From: an uncultured Alphaproteobacteria bacterium
Lineage (GTDB): Bacteria; Pseudomonadota; Alphaproteobacteria; RF32; CAG-239
Assembly: GCA_910577095.1 (NCBI GenBank)
Contig: CAJTLY010000019.1
Span: 1 to 24,727, forward strand
DNA length: 24,727 bases
Reading direction: 5' to 3'
The notes below the pieces were generated by a model. It saw only the letters and a list, made by a program, of their open reading frames with translations. It was not told the origin of the DNA and made no database searches. Below are positions 1-6,077 of the stretch, one piece after another; position 1 is the first letter of the stretch; each line of letters starts with the position of its first letter. A program made the position numbers and the translations under genes.

Positions 1-430
1 CCCGAGGCCATTTGTTAATCAAATATGGTAACCGGATAGGGAGCTCTTTGTTAACGAAACGTGCAGCGTTTTAACGGGACATGGGGCCTGAAGCTGCTGG
101 CAGGCAATCTGACGGCGTAAGGAAAATGGGGGATAATTTTACATCTCCAATCTAAATCCAATATCTTGAGACAAAAGGTGAGAATGTACGGTCTGTCCGG
201 AGACCAATATGGTGAAGACAGATCTCTGCTTCTTTCTTTATAAGAACCTATTTGTCAGCGTCTCTTTGCGGAAGAAGACAAGTGGAAATTTAGAATTTAA
301 TTGTGTTCATAAAAAACTCCTTTGCTGCCAAGATTGTTGTCAAACCGTCTTCGTTATTAGATCAAAGGATTTTTTATGGATAAATCTCTAAGCAAAATGA
401 ACCTTTGGACGATCCGTGGTTTCGCCCTAC
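1..430. other. AT-rich stretch with no recognised gene; possible structured RNA
   Basis: No reading frame here has a convincing ribosome site or protein-like composition. Several local hairpins are visible on the plus strand: 190-205 (GGTCT/AGACC), 214-232 (GAAG and CAG pairing with CTG and CTTC around an ATCT loop), and a long-range pairing of AAAAAACTCCTTTG near 312 with CAAAGGATTTTTT near 363. The 177-205 segment resembles part of the E. coli 6S RNA (see findings), but I could not build a full 6S fold. Either a small RNA or the remnant of something starting left of the window is possible. Confidence 0.3.
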
Positions 431-458
431 AAAAAAAGAGCCGGTCAAAACCGGCTCT
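431..458 (-). terminator. intrinsic terminator, minus strand
   Basis: The 8-bp stem AGAGCCGG/CCGGCTCT (437-444 with 451-458) has a 6-nt loop. On the minus strand it is followed by a run of seven T. No protein gene ends here on the minus strand, so it probably ends a small RNA or leader transcript coming from about 460-620. The same stem sequence recurs in the terminator at 19262-19292. Confidence 0.75.
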
Positions 459-600
459 CTCCCTTTAAAACAACACCTGTATACAAATATCAGCTGCTGT
501 TGAAAAGTATCCGCATAACAGCAACTTATATTCTAAAATACAGGTTCCTGTCCTTGGATACGTTTAATTTAGTCATGAAATGCTCTCTTTCAATACGACT
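431..600 (-). ncRNA. candidate terminator-ended small RNA with a 16-codon ORF
   Basis: On the minus strand, upstream of the terminator, two nested pairings are visible: ACCTGTAT/ATACAGGT (475-482 with 538-545) enclosing GCTGTT/AACAGC (496-501 with 517-522). A 16-codon ORF (526-576, minus) starts with ATG behind an AGAGAG stretch at good spacing, and its end runs into the outer stem. This could be a small RNA, a dual-function RNA or an attenuated leader whose target gene has been lost. The right (5') boundary is a guess, and I see no clear promoter. Confidence 0.3.
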
Positions 601-799
601 AAATCTTTTTGATATGCAGGTTAAAACCGAATATCTAAATTTTTTCGCTGTAAGCGAGTTTCGGATAAGAAAACCGGCCGGTAAAAAGATCATAATAAAA
701 CAGGTTTTAAGGGAGACGGGGAAGAAGAGCAGTAGAAAATTGCGGTGTAGAGAAAAAATAGAAAGAGTACCGTGAGAAAATAAGGAAACCGGCGGACAT

Positions 800-1078
800 A
801 TGTCCTATAACTTGTCTTCTGCCGGAACCTATTTCAGAATTATGGGACGGCACGATTTTACGGCCCGGGCCGATTACGGTTATTTTCTGGCCATGCAGTC
901 ACTCCCCGCTTTTCCGTTGTCGCCGACTTTTCTGGCGGATACCGACGGTTTGTGTACAGTCGGAATTTTGGGACAGATCTATGATTGCAAACGGTTGAAC
1001 ATTTCAGCCTGGCTTCATCAGGGAATCACCAAGGAGCGGCCGACGTTAGTGGAAGTTGATTTTGTGTTGAAGCTCTGA
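800..1078 (+). CDS. hypothetical protein, 92 aa
   Basis: I do not recognise this 92-residue protein. It starts at ATG 800 with an AAGGA stretch at 782-786, about 13 nt upstream, which is rather far. Codon choice resembles the surrounding genes. The product is mixed in character, without a signal peptide, membrane span, repeat or known motif, and it ends in a hydrophobic/acidic tail. A bidirectional hairpin follows the stop directly and separates it from the convergent SMR exporter. It could be a real small gene or the intact 3' part of a decayed one; the AT-rich stretch upstream, with no gene in it, makes decay plausible. Confidence 0.5.
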   Translation: MSYNLSSAGTYFRIMGRHDFTARADYGYFLAMQSLPAFPLSPTFLADTDGLCTVGILGQIYDCKRLNISAWLHQGITKERPTLVEVDFVLKL

Positions 1079-1087
1079 AAAAGCGAC

Positions 1088-1113
1088 AGGCGTCTGTGAT
1101 ATCACAGACGCCT
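1088..1113. terminator. bidirectional hairpin between convergent genes
   Basis: A perfect 26-nt palindrome, AGGCGTCTGTGAT/ATCACAGACGCCT, lies between the stop of the 92-aa ORF and the stop of the minus-strand SMR gene. A short T-rich run follows on the minus strand (the complement of AAAAAG at 1078-1083). It could terminate both transcripts. Confidence 0.6.
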
Positions 1114-1120
1114 CAGTTAT

Positions 1121-1438
1121 TTAGGAACCGCCGTCAATCAGGGCGATCCCGCCGACAACCAAAACCAAACCCAGCCAGCTGACCCAGGTTGCGGCATCGT
1201 GAAAATAAAGCGTGCTGACCAGAAAAGCGCCCAACGCACCGATACCTGTCCAAATCGGATAAGCGGTTGCCAGGGATAAATGTTTTTGTGCTGCATAAAA
1301 GAAAACAACGCTTAAAGTCATTGTCAGCAGCGAAAAAGCGATCCAGCCGTCGCGGGAATCGGAAGTTTGCGCCATTTTGAAGCCAAAGGGCCAACAGGTT
1401 TCGCAAATTCCGGCTAAAAAAAGATAAATAAATGACAT
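1121..1438 (-). CDS. sugE: SMR-family transporter, SugE/Gdx-like
   Basis: Small multidrug-resistance family protein of 105 residues, the usual length, with four predicted membrane helices. Near the N-terminus, GICETCW holds the invariant transmembrane Glu (Glu13) that binds substrate and protons in SMR dimers. The motif ATAYPIWTGIGALGA matches the SugE/Gdx branch (GTAYAVWTGIGAVGA in E. coli) better than EmrE. Characterised Gdx proteins export guanidinium and some related cations; the substrate here is inferred. I chose ATG 1438 over an upstream in-frame ATG because AAGGA lies 8 nt before it and the protein then begins directly with helix 1. No partner SMR gene is adjacent, so a homodimer is likely. 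I did not find a guanidine riboswitch in the leader. Confidence 0.88.
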   Translation of the reverse strand: MSFIYLFLAGICETCWPFGFKMAQTSDSRDGWIAFSLLTMTLSVVFFYAAQKHLSLATAYPIWTGIGALGAFLVSTLYFHDAATWVSWLGLVLVVGGIALIDGGS

Positions 1439-1456
1439 CGGACAATCCTTATAAAA

Positions 1457-1469
1457 TGACAAATTGTCA
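1457..1469. promoter_or_regulatory. 13-bp palindrome in the SMR gene leader
   Basis: TGACAAATTGTCA is a perfect odd-centred palindrome about 20 nt upstream of the SMR start codon, overlapping the likely 5' leader. A further GACAAT half-site lies at 1441-1446. The position suits a repressor operator, but no regulator can be assigned. Confidence 0.35.
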
Positions 1470-1570
1470 AATGGATATATTTATTTTTTGCATTTTATGA
1501 AGGGGAAAACTCAGTTGCCGAAGGTGTGCGTTTTTTTATAAAGGCCTTCATCGTTTGCAATACTGTTTCA

Positions 1571-1593
1571 AAAGTGAGAATGATTTTCACTTT
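1571..1593. promoter_or_regulatory. Fur-type box
   Basis: The core TGAGAATGATTTTCA (1575-1589) matches the 7-1-7 Fur consensus TGATAATGATTATCA at 13 of 15 positions. The dyad extends outward through AAAG/CTTT to 23 bp. It sits just upstream of the -35 element of the promoter at 1598-1625, between the SMR gene and the winged-helix gene, so it could serve either. Fur or another member of the family (Mur, Irr, Zur) may bind it; base sequence alone cannot separate these. Confidence 0.6.
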
Positions 1594-1597
1594 TGAC

Positions 1598-1625
1598 TTG
1601 ATTCTCAGTCGGACTTTCTTATAAT
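1598..1625 (+). promoter_or_regulatory. sigma70-type promoter for the winged-helix gene
   Basis: TTGATT, a 16-nt spacer and TATAAT lie 41 nt before the ATG at 1666. The Fur-type box abuts its upstream edge. Confidence 0.65.
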
Positions 1626-1665
1626 AAAACGAATAATCAGAAAAAACTGTTGAAAGGACAAGCAA

Positions 1666-1839
1666 ATGAAAGAACAGGTATTAAAAGCGATCAAAGAAGC
1701 CGGCCGTCCGGTCAGTGCCGGTGAAGTTGAGAAGATGCTGCAGGCTGACCGCAAAGAAATTGACAAGGCTTTTAAGGCGCTCAAAGAAGAGGGCCGCATT
1801 GTGTCTCCGGTGCGTTGCAAATGGGAAGCCGCCGAATAA
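1666..1839 (+). CDS. small winged-helix DNA-binding protein, 57 aa
   Basis: This short gene codes for 57 residues, starting MKEQVLKAIKEAG and ending VSPVRCKWEAAE. A GAAAGGA ribosome site lies 8-9 nt before ATG 1666. The sequence reads as a minimal winged helix: helix 1 (about 2-12), the turn PVSAGEVEKML (15-25), recognition helix DRKEIDKAFKALKEEG (28-43), and a short wing with VSPVRCKW. Similar single-domain proteins are widespread in anaerobic bacteria, usually annotated as MarR-like or HTH-domain proteins of unknown target. It is preceded by a good promoter and a near-consensus Fur-type box, so iron- or metal-dependent expression is likely. The single Cys (residue 51) is next to the wing. 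The DNA target is unknown. Confidence 0.85.
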   Translation: MKEQVLKAIKEAGRPVSAGEVEKMLQADRKEIDKAFKALKEEGRIVSPVRCKWEAAE

Positions 1840-1878
1840 TCATGAATTTTGTAACCGCAGGGTTGTCAAACGGTCAAA

Positions 1879-1908
1879 TTGATGATATCCAAATATGGAT
1901 TGTATAAT
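1879..1908 (+). promoter_or_regulatory. promoter before the 154-aa hypothetical
   Basis: TTGATG, an 18-nt spacer and TATAAT (1903-1908). Transcription would begin near 1915, which argues against translation starting at ATG 1895. Confidence 0.5.
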
Positions 1909-1969
1909 TATTAATTATAAGTTTATGATAGAAAAAATTTTTGACCGCAGCCGTCGTTGGAAAGAAAAG

Positions 1970-2434
1970 ATGATTTCCGAACTCGGTGCAACGCCTTCTC
2001 TTACAGAATCCGGCTTTGCAGAATTAATCGCTGAAACGCGAATAACAACAGATCGTTTTCGTGAGCTTTGTGTTCTTGTCTCTCGGGAAATCGGTACCTT
2101 TACGTATGAAGAAATCAATTATCTTCATACGTTGGAAGCCTACCGTATTGTTCTCGAAGTGATGTGCGACGACGAAATACAGCCTCAAGGCGATATTTTC
2201 TGGCTTAAGCATCCGGATTTTCCCGAGGTTGTCTTTGAGAGAGTGACGGCATCTGTCGAAGTGTATAAGACTTATGTTGTCAATCCGGAAATTGCCGCCG
2301 GCCGCCGGAGCGGGGACGGCCTGTTGATTTGGGTGCCCGATCTGCAACGGATAGCCGACGTGGTGTTTGTTTCGCAAATTCCGCCCGCAACCGAGGCAAA
2401 ACGTCAGGCCTGGTATAAAAGTCGGGAGAAGTGA
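1970..2434 (+). CDS. hypothetical protein, about 154 aa
   Basis: I do not recognise the family. From ATG 1970 the product is a 154-residue soluble, acidic protein without a signal peptide or membrane span. GGAAAG lies about 8 nt upstream of this start. ATG 1925 would add 15 residues but has no ribosome site. ATG 1895 lies upstream of the -10 element and is unlikely. The middle of the protein is rich in aromatic and acidic residues (LHTLEAYRIVLEVM, IFWLKHPDFPEVVFERV), suggesting an alpha/beta fold. The C-terminus is charged (AKRQAWYKSREK). Own promoter at 1879-1908 and own terminator at 2451-2487, so probably a single-gene unit. Confidence 0.7.
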   Translation: MISELGATPSLTESGFAELIAETRITTDRFRELCVLVSREIGTFTYEEINYLHTLEAYRIVLEVMCDDEIQPQGDIFWLKHPDFPEVVFERVTASVEVYKTYVVNPEIAAGRRSGDGLLIWVPDLQRIADVVFVSQIPPATEAKRQAWYKSREK

Positions 2435-2450
2435 GTCGTCAAAGAGAGTA

Positions 2451-2487
2451 AAAAGGATGGAGACAGAAATGTCTCAATCCTTTTTTT
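2451..2487 (+). terminator. intrinsic terminator after the 154-aa hypothetical
   Basis: AAAAGGAT and GAGACA pair with TGTCTC and ATCCTTTT around a GAAA tetraloop; the run of seven T is the end of the descending arm. Confidence 0.85.
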
Positions 2488-2554
2488 GTTGAAAAATAAG
2501 GATGTTAAGCGATTGTTAAAATGTATGGATTAAGTTGAAGGCCAGGAGAATAAA

Positions 2555-3397
2555 ATGAATCGTGCCGATCTGAAATTTTTTAAGCAGATGTTTCGTCCCT
2601 TGTATGATGCCGTTTATGACAGTGAGTTTTGCCGTGTGTTTGCTGCCAAGAAGTATCGCCATTCGATCCAGGTGCTGATGATCGGTCGGGAAATTGCCGC
2701 TCGGGAACCGCAATTGCAGCAAGAAACGGCACAATTTCGTGACATGGGAGAAAAGGCACTGCTGTTTCATGATGTCGGGCGTTTCATGGAAATTTATAAC
2801 ATGTACCGTGATAATGCTTTTGCCGATCATGGCTCATGGTTTTCCAAACGCTATGATCACGGTATTTTAAGCTATGAGATGATGAAAGACAAGCCCGGCT
2901 ATAACGATATTCGTATTCTGGCTTCGCTAAAACATCATGGGCATATGATGGAGAAATTTGAGCAGGATCCCGAATTTCGGGAGACAGCCGATTCGGAAAC
3001 CGAAAGGCAGTTGCGGGCGATTCTCGGTTGGGTGCGCGATGCCGACAAGCTGGCCAACTTTTACATCCAGCGCTATGAAGACAATTTAAAGAAAGATCCG
3101 TTTTTTGTCACCATGAGCGAAGAAGTGCGGCAGGCGCAACTTTCGTCCGATGTGGTGGCGCAGTTTGACGCCGAACGAGTGATTTTGACCGGGACCATCA
3201 AATCCTATTGCGATCGTTTGTTGTGTTGCCTGTCATGGATTTTTGACCTTAATTACCGGGCGTCTTATCAGATTTGTGCTGAAAACGGCTATTTTGACAT
3301 GCTGTTGGATTTGTTGGATCAGTATAATCATGACAAGATACGGCAACGAAAAATTGCCGATAAAATTCATTTTTATCTGGCGCAGAAAACTATTTAA
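2555..3397 (+). CDS. HD-domain metal-dependent phosphohydrolase
   Basis: A 280-residue protein of the HD superfamily. The metal-binding set is complete: His36 (KYRHSIQVL), the His72-Asp73 doublet (LLFHDVGRF), His92 and His102 (ADHGSW, YDHGILS), His127/His128 (LKHHGHM) and Asp162/Asp164 (VRDADKL). This pattern, with extra histidines between the HD doublet and the final Asp, resembles HD enzymes that act on nucleotides or phosphate esters. The substrate cannot be read from sequence. The C-terminal 110 residues are helical and not recognised. AGGAGA lies 6 nt before ATG 2555. It stands alone between two terminators, so it appears to be a single-gene unit. No second catalytic domain (GGDEF, RelA synthetase) is present. 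Confidence 0.85.
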   Translation: MNRADLKFFKQMFRPLYDAVYDSEFCRVFAAKKYRHSIQVLMIGREIAAREPQLQQETAQFRDMGEKALLFHDVGRFMEIYNMYRDNAFADHGSWFSKRYDHGILSYEMMKDKPGYNDIRILASLKHHGHMMEKFEQDPEFRETADSETERQLRAILGWVRDADKLANFYIQRYEDNLKKDPFFVTMSEEVRQAQLSSDVVAQFDAERVILTGTIKSYCDRLLCCLSWIFDLNYRASYQICAENGYFDMLLDLLDQYNHDKIRQRKIADKIHFYLAQKTI

Positions 3398-3402
3398 AAA
3401 AA

Positions 3403-3439
3403 GAAAAAGCATCAACCTTTAAGGGGTCGGTGCTTTTTC
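3403..3439. terminator. intrinsic terminator between convergent genes
   Basis: GAAAAAGCA pairs with TGCTTTTTC, extended inward by ACC/GGT-type pairs. The arm A and T runs mean it can work on both strands, ending the HD gene and backing up the small minus-strand gene. Confidence 0.8.
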
Positions 3440-3466
3440 AAAAAGAGAAGTAACGATACGTTACTT
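3440..3466 (-). terminator. hairpin overlapping the stop codon of the 76-aa gene
   Basis: The perfect 8-bp stem AAGTAACG/CGTTACTT (3448-3455 with 3459-3466) has a 3-nt loop and includes the TAA stop at 3461-3463. On the minus strand it is followed by CTC and five T. It is probably a terminator built into the end of the gene. Confidence 0.5.
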
Positions 3467-3691
3467 GAGGGCCTCACAGATCCTGTTGTACTCCTCTTTG
3501 TCGATTTGTTTCGCTTCGAGGAGTTCTTTTGCCATCTTTTTGAAAGCCTTTTTGGCGGCCTTCGACATGGTGGCGGGATCTTTTCCGTACTTGCTGAGCA
3601 TAAACTCGCGAAGTTTTGCTGCTCCTTCTTCACCTGCTTTTTTGCTGGTGTTGACTGCGGTACCGAACTGGGGTTTTTTGTTCTCTTTCAT
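3461..3691 (-). CDS. small lysine-rich helical protein, 76 aa
   Basis: I do not recognise a family. The product is short, strongly basic and predicted helical, with about one Lys in four residues (SKAAKKAFKKMAKELLEAK). It has no Cys pair, signal peptide or membrane span. A nucleic-acid-associated or ribosome-associated role would fit the composition but is only a guess. The start ATG 3691 is preceded by an A-rich leader without a Shine-Dalgarno sequence; an in-frame stop just upstream leaves no earlier start. A promoter (3735-3762) and end hairpins support a genuine single-gene unit. The lack of a ribosome site is unlike the neighbours and may hint at recent acquisition or unusual translational control. 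Confidence 0.7.
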   Translation of the reverse strand: MKENKKPQFGTAVNTSKKAGEEGAAKLREFMLSKYGKDPATMSKAAKKAFKKMAKELLEAKQIDKEEYNRICEALK

Positions 3692-3734
3692 TGTTTTGTG
3701 TATTTAGTTGATTAATAATTTTTTCTTACCTTCT

Positions 3735-3762
3735 AATTTAGACCAAAACGAAATTTTGTCAA
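3735..3762 (-). promoter_or_regulatory. promoter for the 76-aa gene
   Basis: Read on the minus strand: TTGACA, a 16-nt spacer, TAAATT, about 45 nt upstream of ATG 3691. Confidence 0.5.
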
Positions 3763-3782
3763 GTCAATTTTTGCGCTGCAAT

Positions 3783-3810
3783 TAAAAAATCCCGCTTTTG
3801 ACGGCGGGAT
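3783..3810 (-). terminator. intrinsic terminator of gpsA
   Basis: On the minus strand, ATCCCGC pairs with GCGGGAT around an 8-nt loop, followed by TTTTT. It lies 15 nt past the gpsA stop. Confidence 0.85.
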
Positions 3811-3825
3811 AAAATGTCAATTGAA

Positions 3826-4797
3826 TTAAAACTCGCGTTTCAAATCGCGCTCAAATATGGAACGAATGGTTTGCTCAATATCGGCATTTTCGTAAATTGC
3901 CTTATACAGGGCTTGGCAAATCGGCATATCAATCCCCTCCTGATCGGCAATCATTTTAACCGCTTTCAGAGTCGGAACCCCTTCCGCCAGCTTGGCAAAC
4001 TTTTCGCCGCGGGCAAAGGCTTCGCCGTAAGAACGATTATGGCTGTATTTGGAAAACAGAGTTGCTTCGTAATCGCCCAAATGCGCCAAGCCGTATGCGC
4101 TCATCGGGTTGCCGCCGAAATGTTTGATCAGGCGGCCGACTTCAACCGGGGCGCGGGCCATTAAGGCTCCTTTAAGCCCGTACCATTCCAAACCGTCCAG
4201 AATGCCGGCAGCCAGACCGATCACGTTTTTCAATGCGGCGCCGATTTGGTCGCCGATCAGATCCGAGCCGTAATAAAAACGAATCAAATCGCTTTGCAGC
4301 AGTTTGATCAGATAATCTTTGGTCGATTCTTCCAAGCTGTCAATGACGGCAGCGGAGGGAACGTTCTTCATATAATCCTGAACATGACCCGGACCCGAAA
4401 GGGTTGCCACATGGATATCCTGTTTGATCTCTTCCTTGAAAACGTCATGCATGATTTTGGCGCCCGGTTCCTCCAGACCTTTCATGGCCAGCAAAAAAGT
4501 TTTGCCGCCGAGATCATAGCCGTTCAACTGTCGGGCCAACGAGCGCAGGTGTTGGCAGCCGATTGAGACAATGACGGTGTCATTAACCAAAATCCGTTCA
4601 ATATCTTCAAACAAATGCATGTTGTCCGACAAGCCGAGATACTCGTTTTTGCGGGTATCGCGCAACTCAATAAAGTTGGGTGAAGTTTTAAGATCATACA
4701 TCAAAACGCTGCCGATCTTATCTTTGCAGCGGTTGGCGGCATACCAGGCCAGAAAAGTTCCCCAGCGTCCGCAGCCGATAACTGAAATGTCTTTCAT
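3826..4797 (-). CDS. gpsA: glycerol-3-phosphate dehydrogenase [NAD(P)+]-like
   Basis: A cytosolic GpsA-type enzyme, which reduces dihydroxyacetone phosphate to sn-glycerol-3-phosphate for phospholipid synthesis. The N-terminus has the Rossmann dinucleotide motif VIGCGRWGTFLA (residues 6-17). The catalytic Lys sits in GAALKNVIGLAAG (Lys190, equivalent to the ALKNV Lys of the family), followed by the expected NRSYGEAFARG helix region. The length of 323 residues is normal. The usual GP[ST]FAxE motif is replaced by LSGPGHVQDYMKNVPSA, so it is a divergent member. I start at ATG 4797; a GTG two codons earlier is possible. Neither has a strong ribosome site. It forms its own unit ending in a terminator at 3783-3810. 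Confidence 0.85.
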   Translation of the reverse strand: MKDISVIGCGRWGTFLAWYAANRCKDKIGSVLMYDLKTSPNFIELRDTRKNEYLGLSDNMHLFEDIERILVNDTVIVSIGCQHLRSLARQLNGYDLGGKTFLLAMKGLEEPGAKIMHDVFKEEIKQDIHVATLSGPGHVQDYMKNVPSAAVIDSLEESTKDYLIKLLQSDLIRFYYGSDLIGDQIGAALKNVIGLAAGILDGLEWYGLKGALMARAPVEVGRLIKHFGGNPMSAYGLAHLGDYEATLFSKYSHNRSYGEAFARGEKFAKLAEGVPTLKAVKMIADQEGIDMPICQALYKAIYENADIEQTIRSIFERDLKREF

Positions 4798-4906
4798 AGT
4801 CACACGTCCGTTAAAATTGAATTATAATAGATAACTATTACTCCGAAAACGCGGCGGATGCAAATAACATCTGTCGACTATCCTCAGGAGAAGCGATTTA
4901 TGGGTA

Positions 4907-4934
4907 ATAAAAAACCCCGGCATTTTCGGGGTTT
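4907..4934 (-). terminator. intrinsic terminator, minus strand
   Basis: AAACCCCG pairs with CGGGGTTT (4912-4919 with 4927-4934); on the minus strand it is followed by TTTTTTATT. It ends the 118-aa hypothetical gene, 5 nt past its stop. Confidence 0.85.
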
Positions 4935-4938
4935 GGGT

Positions 4939-5295
4939 TTAACTCGATTTCTTGATGCGCTGGCGGCCGATGATGGCATTGACATAGTCAAACTCTTCGA
5001 AAGAGCGGTATGCTTCGTCGTAACTGCGGCGGTCATATTCATAATATACCTTGTTGGCCAGCATTTTGATGGCTTCGTCAATTTTTTGAAATGCCGCATT
5101 ATAATCGGCGTTGAAATTGTTTTTTACTTTTTTCTTAATCAGAGAATGATATGCATTGATAACCTTCAGCGTTTCGTCAGCCGAATTTGCATATCCTTTT
5201 TGCTCAAAGTCATGCATAATTTGAGCGGTTGTTTGGTAAAAACACTTGTTTGTCAGAATGTTTCTTTGTCTAGCATTACCACTGTCTATGATCAT
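4939..5295 (-). CDS. hypothetical protein, about 118 aa
   Basis: I do not recognise a family. The product is soluble and predicted to be mainly helical, with many Tyr, Asn and Lys residues and a basic end (GRQRIKKSS). The region NKVYYEYDRRSYDEAYRSFEE is notably rich in aromatic and charged residues. The start is uncertain: ATG 5295 has only a weak GGGTG nearby, while a TTG at 5322 would add nine residues with AAAGG close by. Own terminator immediately downstream; divergent from the membrane protein at 5528 across a 230-nt gap. Codon use is more AT-rich than the Sec and SUF blocks. No functional hint comes from neighbours. Confidence 0.65.
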   Translation of the reverse strand: MIIDSGNARQRNILTNKCFYQTTAQIMHDFEQKGYANSADETLKVINAYHSLIKKKVKNNFNADYNAAFQKIDEAIKMLANKVYYEYDRRSYDEAYRSFEEFDYVNAIIGRQRIKKSS

Positions 5296-5457
5296 AACAT
5301 AACACCCAAAGTTACAATTCAACGACCTTTATAACATAAAATTAACGCCTTTGCAATAATTTTTGCAGCAGCGGCGGCCGAACGCTCCCTGCGGTGCCGT
5401 TTATGTTATTTTTGATATAATCTCCCTCAAGAGTTAAAACAAGCGGCGTAATAGTTT

Positions 5458-5486
5458 TTGACAAATTAAAAGAGGAAAGTTATATT
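5458..5486 (+). promoter_or_regulatory. strong promoter before the orphan membrane protein
   Basis: TTGACA, a 17-nt spacer, TATATT; transcription would start about 35 nt before ATG 5528. This is the best match to the sigma70 consensus in the window. Confidence 0.75.
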
Positions 5487-5527
5487 AAAAACAAGAGAAA
5501 ATTATTTGTTAACTATTAAATATCAAG

Positions 5528-5998
5528 ATGATGAGAAAAATTAGCTTTAGCTCGCTGGTAACGGTTTTTATCCTGGCCGTTTTTCTCTTCTGCGGTTCGG
5601 TAGCGCTCAAATCCAAACACGACCGAAAAATGCGGGAGGAACTGCAAATGGAAATTCAGGCTGTCGGGTTGTTTGATTGCAAACAAAAAACAATCGAGTA
5701 CGTTGATGCTTCCGCCGGAGAAGTTGCCCTGATTCACACAGAAGGCATCCGTTTGGCCGGCGACAGCACCGTTTATCCGGTGATGAACCATCTTTTGCTG
5801 AACTTTCAGCCCGGAGACAGTGTTTATATCGTTAACCGACTGGCATTGTCAGGCATTCCGACCGCCGACGAATTGCGTCAGGCACTTCCGCCTTCCGAAA
5901 CTTTGGTCAATCTGTGTTTCGGCCTTACCGCGGCGGTATGGATTTGGTTTGTGACCCGGTGTACGCTGTGGTATCGGCAGCGCAAACGCCGCGTCTGA
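5528..5998 (+). CDS. two-span membrane protein of unknown function, 156 aa
   Basis: No family recognised. An N-terminal hydrophobic helix (about residues 8-26) is followed by a roughly 100-residue domain and a second membrane helix (about 128-146). A basic tail (WYRQRKRRV) lies on the cytoplasmic side. By the positive-inside rule the middle domain should face the periplasm. It contains a possible beta-rich stretch (EVALIHTEGIRLAGD, GDSVYIVNRLALSG). Two adjacent ATGs (5528, 5531) are possible starts; no clear Shine-Dalgarno sequence is present despite a strong promoter. It is followed by a perfect 20-bp terminator stem, so it is probably monocistronic. Confidence 0.7.
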   Translation: MMRKISFSSLVTVFILAVFLFCGSVALKSKHDRKMREELQMEIQAVGLFDCKQKTIEYVDASAGEVALIHTEGIRLAGDSTVYPVMNHLLLNFQPGDSVYIVNRLALSGIPTADELRQALPPSETLVNLCFGLTAAVWIWFVTRCTLWYRQRKRRV

Positions 5999-6025
5999 GC
6001 CGTTGTTTAGCAAAAAGTTGTCAGA

Positions 6026-6068
6026 CAACAAAAAAACACCTGCGTTGAACGCAGGTGTTTTTTTGTTG
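6026..6068. terminator. bidirectional intrinsic terminator
   Basis: A perfect inverted repeat with 20-bp arms and a TGA loop. The core ACACCTGCGT/ACGCAGGTGT is flanked by A and T runs, so it can terminate both the membrane protein gene and the convergent yajC-secD-secF operon. Confidence 0.92.
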
Positions 6069-6077
6069 ATCGGACGT

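Noticed and set aside
209..775. Two plus-strand frames of 60 and 119 codons in the AT-rich left end
   Set aside because: No ribosome sites, and the second runs across a minus-strand terminator hairpin; composition does not resemble the neighbouring genes.
1440..1665. Guanidine (ykkC-type) riboswitch before the SugE-like gene
   Set aside because: I could not find the conserved ykkC, mini-ykkC or ykkC-III sequence features in the leader.
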